A stretch of DNA of 64,000 nt from Megachile rotundata. Lineage: Eukaryota; Arthropoda; Insecta; Hymenoptera; Megachilidae. Under the pieces are notes generated by a model, which saw only the letters and a program-made list of their open reading frames with translations, was not told where the DNA came from and did not search any database. Positions within the stretch are counted from its first letter, which is position 1. The number at the start of each line of letters is the position of its first letter. Location of the stretch: assembly GCF_050947335.1 (NCBI RefSeq), contig NC_134995.1:6858501-6922500 (forward strand). Reading direction: 5' to 3'. The translations under genes and the position numbers were made by a program. Positions 11,671-23,935 of the stretch are shown here, piece by piece.

Positions 11671-12676
11671 TTATGCGTATTAGCTTCCTTCCTGTCTAAC
11701 CAAACGGTTTTGCACTTCTCCGCGTCAAAAGAATTCCTCGATCCTTTATACTTTGCTCCTGTACTCCAGATTCCCCTACAACGCGAGTTCCTACACCGCG
11801 AATCCATATAACGCGAGTTCTACCACCACATGTGGTTCAGATCCAAACTCATATGGATCCGTTACTTACGTCTAACTTTATTTTTCACATCATGCGTCAT
11901 ATAAGACACGAGACGATATATACTACTATACATTTGATGAAATATACATTGAACACAGCCAGTAGCTAATATCTCACTCTGACTCGGTTATTTCAAACAG
12001 TTCGAGTGTTACAGAAGTTAATTAAGCTCCAAGAAACCACATGTGGTATTCTTGCAAGAATACATCATATGGTATTCCTGCAAGAGCGTAGAAGTCACCT
12101 TTGTTTGAATGAAATGACCAACCTTTTATCCTCAATCCCAGACGGCCACATTTAAAAAGACATATCTCGAACCAAATATGAAGGAGTATAGGAAAGTGAA
12201 GGTAACCCAGTTCAAACTGGAAGAACCACATTGAAGAGACTGAGGAGTGATGTGGGATGTGACTTCAGAGGATTCGATGATGGAAGGATGTGTCAGAGAT
12301 AGGAATGGTGATATTGACTCCATTTTGGTGCTCTATATTGATACCATCTTGAGGTTCTATATTGTCATTGTTTTGATGCACTGTAGTGATACTATCTTGG
12401 TACCCTGCATTGTCATTATCCTAGCGCTCTATATTGACACTATCTTAGTACTCTATGTTGACACTATCGTGGGCTCTATACTGACACTTAGTGCACATAT
12501 CAGACACCCATTTTTACTCATCCAAAAATTACAAATAGAACATTGAAATTCGCGTATGATCAGCGCACAAATTATTTGACGTATTTTTCATTTAATTCTT
12601 TGTCTGCAATATGTCACACCTGTAACGCACACCTGACGCACCTGACAAATAAATTATAGCAATTATATTGAAGAAT
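11671..12676 (+). repeat. Duplicated 1-kb block, copy A
   Basis: Nearly identical in the same orientation to 38738-39683. The block contains a GC-richer left part (y, about 11671-11787), an extra segment of roughly 40-50 bp absent from copy B, part x (about 11870-11990, containing GATGAAATATACATTGAACA), and part z, which ends in degenerate TATTGACACTATCTTAGTA-type repeats and the phrase CGCACCTGACAAATAAAT. Over about 350 bp compared base by base I count five substitutions and two small indels. A 69-codon minus frame (12022-12231) is broken in copy B by a 4-bp deletion, so it is not under protein constraint. Confidence 0.92.
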
Positions 12677-12689
12677 ATAACTATTATAT

Positions 12690-13040
12690 TAACATATTTT
12701 CACTGCAATTAAATATTAGGTTCAATTCCAATTATAATGTGCATAACCAAGGATCAGTGAATGCATGTGTTTAACACGTAACTTTCTTTAGCTGCCTCAA
12801 CATAGTAGCTAGCTAGCTGTGAACTACGCAACTGTCTAGAAAAATGTAGGTTTCGAGCTTAACTTTTCAAAGGAACGTCAAACTTGACGATGACGCACAT
12901 AACATCATAAACTGCGAAAGCATAATTTGCATAGTCAACGATTGATATCAAATTGACATAATATTTCAACTTTCTTTACCTGTTTTAATATTGTAGCTGT
13001 GATTAGTTAGTTCTAACGCACCTGACAAATAAATCAATTT
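12690..13040 (-). repeat. F1 repeat family, inverted copies
   Basis: This is the reverse complement of the 2.6-kb family. TTTGCATAGTCAACGATTGA, ATAATATTTCAACTTTCTTT and TTTTAATATTGTAGCTGTGA (about 12925-13000) match the family's blocks in reversed order, and a second, more diverged unit lies at about 12715-12850. CGCACCTGACAAATAAAT occurs at 13018 and also at the end of duplicated block A, so F1 and that block abut or overlap. Confidence 0.75.
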
Positions 13041-14130
13041 TGAACATCCACAATTTGAAGGACAGATAGGACAATTTTATAGAGTGTATAAAATTTTTCT
13101 TCTTTCCAAATTGAAATTTTCTTAAAAAAAAATTAAGAATTATTAAGCGATGGTGTGTGAAGGAAAGGTAAAGTATGAAGGCGGTAATCCAAGTATCAGG
13201 CGTCATAAAGAAGATCCGAAAATGAGTAGATCCCTGGAACCCGACGCTCCGGAGGATCCAAGGATGGAAGGTTGGATGGTGTTGGTGTTGCCGGGCGATG
13301 GTGGTGATTTGCTCGTAGCTGCAGAGGCTCGTTCGGTTGCGGTGTGGCGGGGTGCGAGCCGAAAAAAGGAAGGCGGCCGTGAAAGAAGAAAGGGTCGAAG
13401 GAACCGAGGGTTTTCTCGAAGGCGCGAGGAGGCAAGAACAGGGGCAACAACGGAAATAGAGGCGTAGGAGGCTCCGCCGTCCCGCCTCGTCTTGATCAAT
13501 ACAGCCACGGCCTACTACTATAGGTAACGTTTCGCTGGTTGCCTGCCTGCTTGCTTGCCTGCCTTGCTTGCTTGCTTGTACTTGCTTGCCTCTCTCATCC
13601 CCCGTGACTCGCTGCTATAGATCTGTCTCTTATTCGAACCAACACGCCTCGTCCCATCCCGTGGCTGTTTCATCTCGTTCCGTCTTCCGTTACCCTCCAA
13701 CAGCAGAGAGAGTCGGTCGGTATACGCGGCAGCAACCTACCCCACGGGACATGGACGACCGAAAGAACACCTCTCCTTTCCCTTCTCGGTACAGACCCGT
13801 TTTCTTGTTAAAGAGGAAAGCATCGGATATTTCAGCCTAAAAACTCGCGGAATTTACGCTTACCAACGAAATGTTTACGCATAGCTCGGCGAGGAGACCC
13901 GACGAGATCTTGTTACTGTACCGCGTTTCTGGTTTCCGCGATCTCGAGATACCTGCTACTACGATGTCTTACTTCAAAGGAACGCCGGATGGATATTTAA
14001 CACCCTTGTAACCGGTAGTAGCTCTACAAGTTTCGGGAAGAGGGGGAATTATCGGAAACACTTTTCTTGTTGCCGCGCTACGGAGTTGGCTGCGCGGATG
14101 ATGAACGGTACTAGATTTTTTTAATAGTGG
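13041..14130. other. GC-richer unique island
   Basis: Purine-rich and CpG-containing at 13150-13500. Overlapping frames of 84-105 codons on both strands, rich in Arg, Gly and Pro, show no domain. Nothing else is recognised apart from the microsatellite inside it. Confidence 0.45.
13540..13590. repeat. (GCCT/GCTT)n microsatellite
   Basis: Alternating GCCT and GCTT tetramers, about a dozen copies with small interruptions. Confidence 0.9.
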
Positions 14131-15580
14131 AGGAAGCCACGTTTTACTTGATTGAATGTTGGGTTAGATAAAATTTGTGGAAGTTTGATGTGATACGGTT
14201 AGGTTAGATTAGAGGCTTAGGTTAGGGTGGAAGTTTCTTTGGGGTGACACATATGTGGACTTGTCAACATATGTGGATATGTAGATTTGTCGATTTCTTC
14301 GTTTCTAGAGTCTGACATAATTTGGCCAAACTGAATTATGCAGTTTGCAAATTCTAATTTTTTAATTTCAATTTTTTCGTGCACAAATCCCTGGATGTTC
14401 AAATTTCTAGATATATAGGTATCTACATCTCCAAATGTGGAACTCTATGGATTGCCACATGTCTAGAGTTTTAAAATCCATATCTACATCTCTAAATTTT
14501 TAGGTTCATAAACTTCTGACATCAAATTTCTACCACCATGATATTTCTTCATCACAAACTGAAACCAACCTAAATGCATTAATCTACTTATGACTATCCT
14601 CAACATTCCTACGATCCAGTTAGCTCAAATTGATGTAAGTCAAAAAGCTGATTGCTGAATAATGAGGGATGAAAAAGAAATTGAAGTACATTTTGGTACA
14701 AGTTCTTCCAACGAGAAATTAATGAAGCTATAACTATACCACATCTGCATAAAACAAAATGGAGTGAAACCTCCCAGCTGTGATTTTGAACGAAACTAAA
14801 ATCATTTTTGCATTAAATCTTATATGCGATTTGCGACTATGGAACTAGGGATAATGGCATCAATTATTTTTCATAGTGCAATATACCCTAGGGTGTTGTA
14901 AAGAATGCGCTCTCTATTAACGAGTGCATGGACATATGTGTAGCATCGAACACTGTATGCGAACCAATAAAATCAGTGTACCAGTAAAATGAATTAACAC
15001 CACAGCAACGAGTAAAAATAAATCAATAAATGTAGAAGCTCGGAGTTCACCATTTTGGTTTGATAATTCTACATAGCGTTAAAGCTAGATATGTTGGAAT
15101 AGGAAGGATATCGGACACGAGGTGCGACAAGGATGAACGTGTTTCCTTGGTCAGGTAACAGGTAACGTTTACGATGCCTTCTCACTCTGTAACTCTGCAT
15201 GTGTATTGTGGAACACAGTGTGGACATATGTGCTCTAGTTCCTGATACGTCAGTGCTGTGCGTCCCTAACTATACAAGCTGCGATGGCTGATGGATCTGA
15301 CGACCAACAATAGATCTCCCTCCACTTGCGTCTAAACATTCGCCCTTACAAAACCAGCATTCCATTCAACCCGCATCCCCGATCAAAGAATCATTACATG
15401 AAGTAACATCTATTATGCGTTTAATGTGAAAATGGTGTTCGATAGATAAATAAGAAATAATTTCTTTAATAGAAACTTATAGAAAATAGTAGACTAGTAG
15501 TTATTGTTTCGTAATGTTCAACTAATATTTTATTTATTTCTCAGTTTTCTGATAGTTGAGTGATATATCACATAGGATGT
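14131..15580. other. Unique AT-rich DNA with a TTAGG-like tract
   Basis: At about 14188-14228 GGTTAGGTTAGATTAG and CTTAGGTTAGGG lie close together. At 14240-14300 the words CATATGTGGA and ATATGTGGATATG recur. The remainder is non-repetitive, with no frame worth calling. Confidence 0.45.
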
Positions 15581-16375
15581 ACGTTGAACTAGAAAGGGCA
15601 GACTAAAATGAACTAGGTGGACAGGTTGAAGTTGCACTAGGTAGCAATAGGCGTTTAAACTGCACCAAGTGAAACGTTCAACTAAGTGGATATGTTAAAT
15701 TAGGTGTCTAGGTTGAATTCGGTGAATAGATTGGACTAGTTGAATTGGTTACTTGGTAGATGGGTTAAATTAGGTGGATAGGTTGAATTAGGTGAATAGA
15801 TTGGCCTGAATTGGTTGAACTGGGTTGGACTATGTTGATATGGTGAACAAGGTGGATATACGAGACCAGATGAATTAGACAGATAGGTTACACTAGGTAG
15901 ATAAGTTGGACTATATATGTAAACTAGATCAGGTTGATTAAACTATGCGAATAAGTTGAACTAGGCAGATATTCTAAACTATATGAAGAGACTGAACTTT
16001 ATGGGTAGACGTGGGATAGATTAGACTGGGTAAACAGACCAAATTAAGTGGATAGATTATGCGAATATATGCAGACTAGATGGATAAAGTGCACTAGGTG
16101 CATATGAGGGTTGAACTAGGTAGATTTAGAGGTCAGACTACACCTAGTATATTTATCCCACATTTGTTTGAGTAATAACTAATACCTGAACAGTATTAAC
16201 ACACACAGGTTAGAGTAGTTGAACAGGGTAGACTAGCTGTACAAGGTGGACAAGGTAGACTAGGTGGACAGGATAATCTAGGTGAACAAGTTAGACTAGA
16301 TGGAGCTGTTGGAGTAGGTAGATAGGTTGGATTATGTGGACAAGTTGAGCTAGGTATATAGGTTGGTTATTACCT
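15581..16375. repeat. Degenerate minisatellite of ACTAGGTGGATAGGTTGA words
   Basis: About 800 bp of imperfect words of roughly 10-18 bp (AGGTGGATAGGTTGAATTAG, GAACTAGGTAGA, GACTAGGTGGACAGG). No single period dominates, so the array looks old. One interruption near 16150-16200 is unique. Confidence 0.75.
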
Positions 16376-16555
16376 TAGGCATCGTTCCAAAACATAAGTG
16401 ATCATGAGTGGTTATTGATTCATGTTCCAAAATATAATCAAGCTATACAGCAACTTAACTACTGAACATAATCTTAATTTGTGGTTCTGATCTCGTATAC
16501 ATATGTCAAACAAATAATTAAAACATCTGTTGTAACGTACTTCAGGAAACCATTT

Positions 16556-16870
16556 CCCAAACTCCACAATTTCAATGCTATGAGTAACATGACAAACTTT
16601 GACATTTTAAAAATATTTTAAGTAATAAATAATTCAATAACATTCATTCGCAACAAACATCAAACTGTCATCAAATCATCAGTAACATCAAATAAACTTT
16701 TGGAAGATATCTTAAATAATGAACAATTGAATAATGTTTATTAATACCAAATACCAAACTGTCCACAGTTCCAACAGCATGAATGATATCGAACAAGCTT
16801 AGAACTTTAAATAATAAAAAACTGATTCGTTCCAAACTATCAGCACCACAATTTTGATCGTCTCTTGAAA
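16556..16870. repeat. Decayed tandem repeat, unit about 96 bp, three copies
   Basis: Each unit carries an ATGAGTAACAT-type start, an AAATAATNAA middle and an ACCAAACTGTC-type end. The ends fall near 16685, 16763 and 16852. Confidence 0.55.
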
Positions 16871-18000
16871 GTTATATGTATATTATGTTTAAAGATGGCT
16901 GATAACTTAGATGGACCCTAAACGAGCAATTACATTTTCAAAGCCAATCTTTTACTCGACACACACAAGTTTACGGAAAAAACCCCTGATATCCGGTTTA
17001 GAGGCCGTTCAAGGATACCTGAATCCTTTATATCCTCCTCTGATATAGAATTCCGTAGACGAACCAACGCGCACCGTTCATCCGTATAAGCTAAGTTTCT
17101 GGTAGCTGCATCTTCGGCGGGGAAAGTATTCGTCGGTGGATGGGCTCATAAGAGATTCAAGAGCGGCTCGTCGCAAACGATAGAGTTCTCTGAAAAGGGG
17201 GTGGAGGCAAATAATTGCGACTGGCGTAGGCGGTTAAAAGCGGGGCGAGAGGGTGCAGAGTTGAATCGTCGGCGTGGCTCGCGTGCCTCGACTGTTAGAC
17301 AGCCACGATGGTCGCACGCCGCAAAAATTAACAGTTAAACAATGGAATCCCGTTATATAGCCGTTACTCGCAAACCGAGGTAGAAATAATTAGGGAAGCG
17401 AGTTACCGTGCACAACCGGCTCAACTTGCTGCACTCGTTCCCTCGTTCGCCACCTCCGTGCCCACCCCCTTCTATCATTCCCACGATTCCACGAGCCACC
17501 CCGTCCATCCTTAACCAACCCCTCTCCCCATGCCCGTTACAGCAACGAGCGGACATGAAAGGAGCGGTCGTGCTTTCCCAGACACTCCATACCACCACCG
17601 ACCCCCTCCATACACCCCCTCCAACCCCCCGCTACGTTTCTCGCACGTGAGCTTCCGCCACTGTTATGCGCCGCTAGCTGACTCTTTATGGTCTTTTAAT
17701 TAGAGCCACTTTGCAGAACGAGGACAGGAAAGGTTAGGAATGCCGCTTGGAAAGTTCTTTAATTTGCCCGATAAATCAGCGGACGGTTCCGTTACCGTCA
17801 CGCGGGGGCTCGAGGGGCTTCGTTTATCTTACGTGTGCGGTGTGCGTCGTAAACTTGCAGACCGATCGCACTTTCGTCCAATAATTTCGTCTCCTGCGGT
17901 CTACCGTATCCTTCCTTCCTACTATTCGTCCCTCCTCCTAACCCCGGTGGTCGGTTTCACCGTAAACTAAATTGGATTATAGCGCGTCCTCGTGATCCTT
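16871..18000. other. GC-richer unique island (mainly 17090-17990)
   Basis: CpG-containing unique DNA with a C-rich stretch at 17440-17640. Frames of 76-81 codons on both strands have no recognised motif. Confidence 0.45.
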
Positions 18001-18776
18001 GCTGATTAATCGACGTATGCTGCTTTCATTTTGTTGCTTCCTGACGTTTATTTCATAAGGGACTGTATTATAATTTTATTTACATTATGAGAATTATTGT
18101 TGGCTAAATAAAAAGATGAAATCACTTCTCGATTTTAAGATGAAGGTTATTCTGAGATCGCAAGGAAAAGAGATACAGTTTAGGAAAATATTACACAACT
18201 TAATAGCAGAGATTAAACTTTACTGAGATATTGGTTTACTACTACATTCACATTTTATTTTAATGATTAATTACATGATTTGGAAAATTCTTTTAATTAT
18301 CAGAGTTTAAAAATTTGATTAGCCAACTTGGAAAATTTGAGTTAATTATCCAAGATGAGAAATTGGAATTATCGGAATTAAAAAATTGAATTAAAGTTGA
18401 AAGATTCTGTAAGTTTTATACGAATTCGTTATTCAGAATGACCTGGTCGTCGAGTTCCTTGAAGCTTGTTAGAAAGACACCGGAAGAAATGATAGTCTGA
18501 TGAGGTTAGCTCCGAAGAGAATAGCGGATGCGTAACAATTTCCCAAAGGAGCTCTTGAATTACTGTGTCCGACACATTTAGAGTGTGTCTTCGAGTGTTA
18601 CGCTACAAAATCACTATTCCTTGTTCTAATTAATCCCACTTCTTTTTTAATATTAACTTTGATTAACAATGAAATTAAAAATACAAATATGTGATGAACA
18701 GTGATGCATTCAAATCATATTAAGTTTACAATATTTGTTAAATACTCGAGATTTTTCATTTGTACTTTGTTTCAAA
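18001..18776. other. Unique AT-rich DNA
   Basis: Nothing recognised. A somewhat GC-richer patch at 18430-18610 contains no frame of note. Confidence 0.45.
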
Positions 18777-19011
18777 TAAACAATGACTTATAATAACCTT
18801 AAGAAATAAAATGCAATTTAAATTAAACATTGACTTATCATAACCTTAAAAAATAAAACAAAATTTAAATTAAATAACGACCTATCATAACCTTAACAAA
18901 TAAAACAAAATTTAAATTAAATAATGACTTATCATAACCTTAATAAATAAAACACAATTTAAATTAAATAATGACTTATCATAACCTCAAAAAATAAAAT
19001 AAAATTTAAAT
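18777..19011. repeat. Tandem repeat, 47-bp unit, five copies
   Basis: Five units of exactly 47 bp, each with TAAATAATGACTTATCATAA, CCTTAA and AATAAAACAAAATTTAAAT. The units are about 90 % alike. Confidence 0.93.
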
Positions 19012-20225
19012 AATATTTACATTATTATTAGACTTAGTTTAAAAAGAAGTTTTGAAAACCCCTCAGCTAAAACCAATTAATTACCGATATCACATGCATC
19101 CAAAAACGTATACACCGAATAAGCAAACTGAAAATCGAAGTACATGTAACCTCGAGTACATGCAAAATCGAAAGCAAAGTTCTACCTCAAATCAACCCAT
19201 ATAAAGCCGTAAGCAAAGTGCAAGCTTATACTCTCGCATTTAACCTAACCTCGCCTTTTCAACCGATTTCAACATTGGACTAGACTGTGGCTACTATGAT
19301 CCTTTAGTAAAATCTGATACACAAGATTTACATCAGTTCAAACTACGCGAACTAGGAAAATGTTTTTCCTTTCTACATTTCCGGATTATGTCACATAAAA
19401 AGTCGAATGAAAATACCAGAAAACCCGTGTATCCGAAACACTTCGGCAACATTTAGATACGAAAGCTCGGGGTTGAAAGATTTCTAAAACGCCATGTTTA
19501 AACATTTCATTGTAGCCGTGTATTCGGTTCGCCGTTCCCTTATCCGATCCGGTTGATCTCGATTAACGGGTGGTAAGTTGCCGTTCCACGGTTCGCAACT
19601 TCGCCGCGATCGCTTTCGAAAGAGCCCAAGTTTCACTCGATAAAGGTTTTGATTAAAGCGGCTCGCGTGTAAGGAAGTTCCATACGATGGGGTATCCATA
19701 TGTTTCCAACTTAATCTAACTCGTGGCTCCAACGAAAGCGGAACTTTTTTTTCCATCCGGGCGATATTCGATCGCTGCCCGATGTTCTCTTCGCAGCGTA
19801 GTCTCACCGGGGGCCATCAATTTTTCGCGTCTGCCCGTGAGCCGCGGCTGACCGCAAAATAATATGCGGCGGGCTTGGCCCTCATGTTTGGCTGATCGGC
19901 GGCTGATTACACGTGTTCCACGCCAATGGTAGGAGAGCATGATAAAGCTGGCGGACGGCTGGGGCAGAAGGCCAGACACAGCCTCAATCACCGCAACCTG
20001 CTGGTCAGCCTAATCCGCCATGGTGGCCACCCATTCAAAATCAATAGATAATTTTAGCCCTCTACACCGGGAACCTGGATGCACGGTTGACGTACGTATG
20101 TTGTAAAGGGAGGCCCAATAATCCTCAGCCTTCACTCCACGCTCTCCACTATAAATCTGACGCCGGGCTTTAACTCAAAACTTCCTAGTTTTCCCGCGGA
20201 ATTGCTTTGCTCGATCATTCGCTAA
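19012..20225. other. Unique DNA with a GC-richer island at 19440-20200
   Basis: Minus-strand frames of 107 (19484-19807) and 91 codons (19716-19991) overlap in different phases. Neither is recognised, and a regulatory or exonic role is unproven. Confidence 0.45.
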
Positions 20226-20410
20226 CTGAAACCACTGTTTCATTTCTTAACTGAATGGCTTTTTATTATTCAAAGATGTTTACGATTGCGGTATTTGTCC
20301 TCGAAACTGATCTGCTATTTCAGCTGAAGTGGTTGAATGGCTTTTTAGTATTTTAGGATGTTTGCGATCGGACATTTGTAATTTCTACTCGAAACTGGCG
20401 ATTTGGGTAC
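20226..20410. repeat. Tandem duplication, 82-bp unit
   Basis: GAATGGCTTTTTATTATTCA at 20253 is repeated as GAATGGCTTTTTAGTATTTT at 20335, followed in both by GATGTTTRCGATYG and by CTCGAAACTG. Confidence 0.75.
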
Positions 20411-21420
20411 ACAATAGTGTAAATAAATTTTGGCAGCAAGATGTTATGTAGCTGAACGACATTTTATGATGAAAATGATCAAGATGTTAGTTGGTTTAGA
20501 ATCCGCTTGTAAGTGTTCATGTGAAATTTTTGTAACTTACTTTTGGTATTTAAACTTTTTTATTTTTGGATATTTATTTTAGTTGTGCATATTGTGAAAG
20601 GAATTTGCAATCTTAGATATACTAACATAATTTCAATTTTGAAATAAAATTTAAAAGTTTAATTCCCGAAAATAAAGGTTAGTTGTAATTTAACTTTCAG
20701 GTGGAGCATGTGTAGATTTTAATTTAAAAAACGTTAAGATTTTGATAACACTGTGCGTATTTGCTTCTTTATTATTCTAACAGTGTTACCAGCTACACAT
20801 AGCTGCATAGTTCGTTCATATATGACAGAAAATAGATTATTAATATTAAATAAGGGACAATGGCGTGTGACTGCGACTGCAGCGCCAGTGTCGATCGCGA
20901 GTAGCGTTAAGACACCATTTTGTTTATAATTGTAATCTTCTAAAACATGAAATATAATTCCTGTAAAAAGTGTATTATAATTTCTACAAATTCGTACATC
21001 AACTACAAAATTTGAAGTTTTAAAATTTATAAAAAATATTAGAGGAGGAAATATTTATGTATTGGACTATCAATTGGTAAATTTCTATTGCATCTTCTGA
21101 CATTTTACAATTTTACAAATTAGACTACTCATATTATGATTAATATTGATATTATTAGTACAATAATTTTAATTTTACTATTAAAAGTATTCAGTGAAAT
21201 CAATTACAAAATTTAGTTGCAAAATTTTTGCAAGTATCGATAGACTAATAACTAAGTTTGCAAACCAGAAAAATTATAATCATAATTAAAAAATAAATAT
21301 TAGTAAACTTTATAAATTTATTATAAATAAAATAAAATATGATTGCTACCAGTTAAATTAAAAGTAATTATCCAAATGAAACCAAGAAAGTTCCCATAAA
21401 ACGAAAATAAACATCCAAGA
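20411..21420. other. Unique AT-rich DNA
   Basis: No repeat, frame or RNA gene is visible. Confidence 0.45.
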
Positions 21421-21925
21421 AAATTACCTAAGAAACATGGTAAGCGTAATCTTGCAGAAGCAGATACATTCCGTTCATAAGATTCCGTGGGATCAAAGGT
21501 ATCTCGGTCTCAAAGCGTTCAGCATCGCAGGAAACGAAGAGGTAAGGAAACGATGAATACCATTACAAAGGGTAAATATCAATTAGCCAAGAGGAGCTTT
21601 GGAACAAGCGTTTCACGGCGCAAAGATGAGACAGGGAGCAAAGGTTATCGGACACCCTGTACACGAGGTTATACGACGCGGAACGCGGATGGCATCGTGT
21701 GGGTAGAAACCGCACTACGTGTTTTGCTCACATCACCGAGGCATTAAGGCGCGTTTTGCCCTTCCGTACGGGGAACTAAGTTCGTCTATTCCCCTCTGTC
21801 TCCTCTTTGCGTCCTGCCGGCGGCGACGTTCGCCCCTACACGGTGGCATGAATATTCAGGACCTGCTCCTCGTTCAATATGAATGCCGTTGATCTTGGCG
21901 AGCCGCTTCTCGTTCCGTTTGCGTT
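21421..21925. other. GC-richer unique island
   Basis: An 86-codon + frame at 21487-21747 has no recognised family. The island abuts the 164-bp array. Confidence 0.4.
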
Positions 21926-22930
21926 AACGCACACCCATGAAGAGGCGGACGGTCGCGTGGTTCGCTTCCAGATAAATAGCATTCAGGAGGATACCGTCTG
22001 TCACGGTATCGAGTTTTCTCTGATTGCGAATACAGTAACCAAATTATGAGATCACGGATTTTTAGCTTGGAGATACACTCGTGAAGACGTGGATGGTCAC
22101 GTGGTTCACTCACAGATAAATAGCACTCACATCCTCTATTACGGATGAACCGATCGAGTTTTGTCTGATTGCAATCATCAATCGAATACAATAACCAAAT
22201 TGTGGAATCACACATTTTTAGCTGGGTGATGTTAATGTACACTCATGAAGAGATGGACGGTCACGTGGTTCACTTCTACATAAATCGCACTCACATCCTC
22301 TACCACGGCTGAACCGATCGAGTTTTGTCTTATTACAATCATCGACCGAATATAATAACCATATTGTAGGATCACATATTTTTAGCAGGGTGATGTTAAT
22401 GTATACCCATGAAGAGATGGACGGTCACGTGGTTCACTTCTACATAAATAGCACTCACATCCTCTATCACAGCTGAACCGATCAAGGTTCGTCTGATTAC
22501 AATCATCGACCGAATACAATAACCATATTGTAGGATCATATATTTTCAACTGGATGATGTTAATGTGCACTCGAAGAAATAAACCGCCCCGTGGTTCACT
22601 TCTAGATAAACAGCATTCATGACGAGGGATACGAACCTCTATCATAGCGGAACCAATCGAGTTTTGTCTAATTGCGAATTACTAACCAAACACAACAACC
22701 AAATTATAAGAGCACACATTTTTAGCTAAAATTGGGCCAATGATCATAGCAGAGGCCCATATAAAATCAATCAATCAATTTTTAGCTAAAAGATGTTAAC
22801 GTACACTCATGAGGAGGTCGCATGATTCGCTTCCAGAAAAATAGCATTCAGAAAGATACCATCACAAGGAAACCGATCGAGTCTGATTGCGAACCACCGA
22901 CAATAACCAAATTATATAATAAAACCGCAT
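21926..22930. repeat. Tandem repeat, about 164-bp unit, six copies, E-box-bearing
   Basis: Each unit reads ACACTCATGAAGAGATGGAC, GGTCACGTGGTTCAC, ATAAATAGCACTCACATCC, AACCGATCGAGTTTTGTCTG, ACAATAACCAAATT and ends ACATTTTTAGCTGGGTGATG. Units begin near 21929, 22074, 22239, 22402, 22567 and 22803. The first step is about 144 bp, later steps 163-165 bp, and the last is lengthened by a small insertion. CACGTG is intact in units 2-4 (22098, 22262, 22426) and altered in units 1, 5 and 6. Minus frames at 21874-22242 and 22382-22645 show a repeated Cys-Tyr-Leu...Ser-Glu-Pro-Arg-Asp motif but do not stay in phase through the array. Confidence 0.93.
22732..22777 (+). mobile_element. 46-bp insertion with 14-bp target-site duplication
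   Basis: ATTTTTAGCTAAAA occurs at 22718-22731 and identically at 22778-22791, while every other unit of the surrounding array has this phrase once. The 46 bp between are absent from the other units and end in an AATCAATCAATCA-type short tail. A target duplication of this length plus a simple 3' tail is what a severely 5'-truncated non-LTR retrotransposon leaves. The family is not identified, and a SINE tail is the alternative. Confidence 0.75.
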
Positions 22931-23325
22931 ATTTGTAGCTGAATTCTTGAAGAATTCCAGCCGAAATATTCAGAGTACGTCTTTCGTGCTGACGAGGCTC
23001 GTTTCATTGCACGCATAAAGCATGCAGTCCACGCGTACGAAATTCGAGAGCATCGTGTCTACCAGCCGCTACGTGACGAAGAAAAGAGATCCTCCCTATC
23101 TGAGGTTTCATTATAGGATAACGGAGATCAGTGCTGAGAAAAATGAACGGGAAAGGACAGGCAAATTAATGAACGCCGCTACGATAAGATGTCGCTTCGC
23201 GGTAGTCGTTTATTCTTACTACTTGATTCAACGTTGCTGCCGCTTGGAGATGTCTTATTCTTTGGGGATTTATTGTGATGTGTTATTGTGGAATTGTTTC
23301 AATTTTTGTGTACGTTGTTTTATAT
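22931..23325. other. Unique DNA
   Basis: A 104-codon + frame (23022-23336) has no recognised motif and runs into the next repeat. Confidence 0.4.
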
Positions 23326-23935
23326 TGGATTCGTAAATAATATTTCTTGTGTTGTTTTATGTCATATATGAATGAGAGATTTTTCTGCGTGTGTGGATAA
23401 GCGTATGTGCTTATATGGTTAGGTTAAGTTACTAACCTAACCTAACCAGTAGATTACATGCATTTGGAAGAGGTAACGAGGTTGTATATTTGATTTGTAA
23501 ATAATATTTCTTGTATTGTCTTATGTCATATGTGGGAGGTTAAATGTAATTTTGTGTACGTTACTGTTTAAGTGTATTTGGCAAAATTAAAGAGACTTTA
23601 CATTAAACTTGTAGATATTTCTTGCATAGCTTTGCATAGATATCCCACATGTGACTCATATGTGTCATATGTGTCATATATGTCATATATGTCATATGAG
23701 TCATATGTGGGATATATTAAGCTAACCTAGCATGATCACATATGCTTATATGGTGATCTACTTTGATTCCATGCATCTGGAAGAAGTATAAAAATTGTAT
23801 GTTGGACTTGTCAATAATATTCCTTATGTAATTGTATGTGTCATATGTGGCCGTATGTTGAGTTAACCTAACTTGACCATATATGCTTACATGGTCACCT
23901 GTCCTGATTATATACATCTAGTACATAATTTTTAG
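23326..23935. repeat. Decayed tandem repeat, unit about 155-163 bp, with a CATATG-rich insert
   Basis: AATAATATTTCTTGT-type phrases near 23336, 23501 and 23812 are each followed by TTATGTCATATGTGG-type words and flanked by CCATGCATYTGGAAGA phrases. At 23640-23710 a 9-bp unit TCATATATG/TCATATGTG is locally amplified. Confidence 0.7.
23417..23447. repeat. Inverted TTAGG-like hairpin
   Basis: GGTTAGGTTAAGTT is followed, after three bases, by AACCTAACCTAACC, so the two halves pair almost perfectly. Confidence 0.7.

Noticed and set aside
11944..11976. Phrase TGAACACAGCCAGTAGC followed by TATCTCA, reminiscent of insect miR-317
   Set aside because: Only the first ten bases and a later seven match, with extra bases between, and neither flank offers a complementary arm for a hairpin. 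It lies in repeated DNA.
21874..22645. Minus-strand frames with a repeated Cys-Tyr-Leu...Ser-Glu-Pro-Arg-Asp motif, suggesting a repeat protein
   Set aside because: Spacing of the units (about 144, 163-165 bp, then an insertion) breaks the phase between units, and neither frame continues through the whole array.
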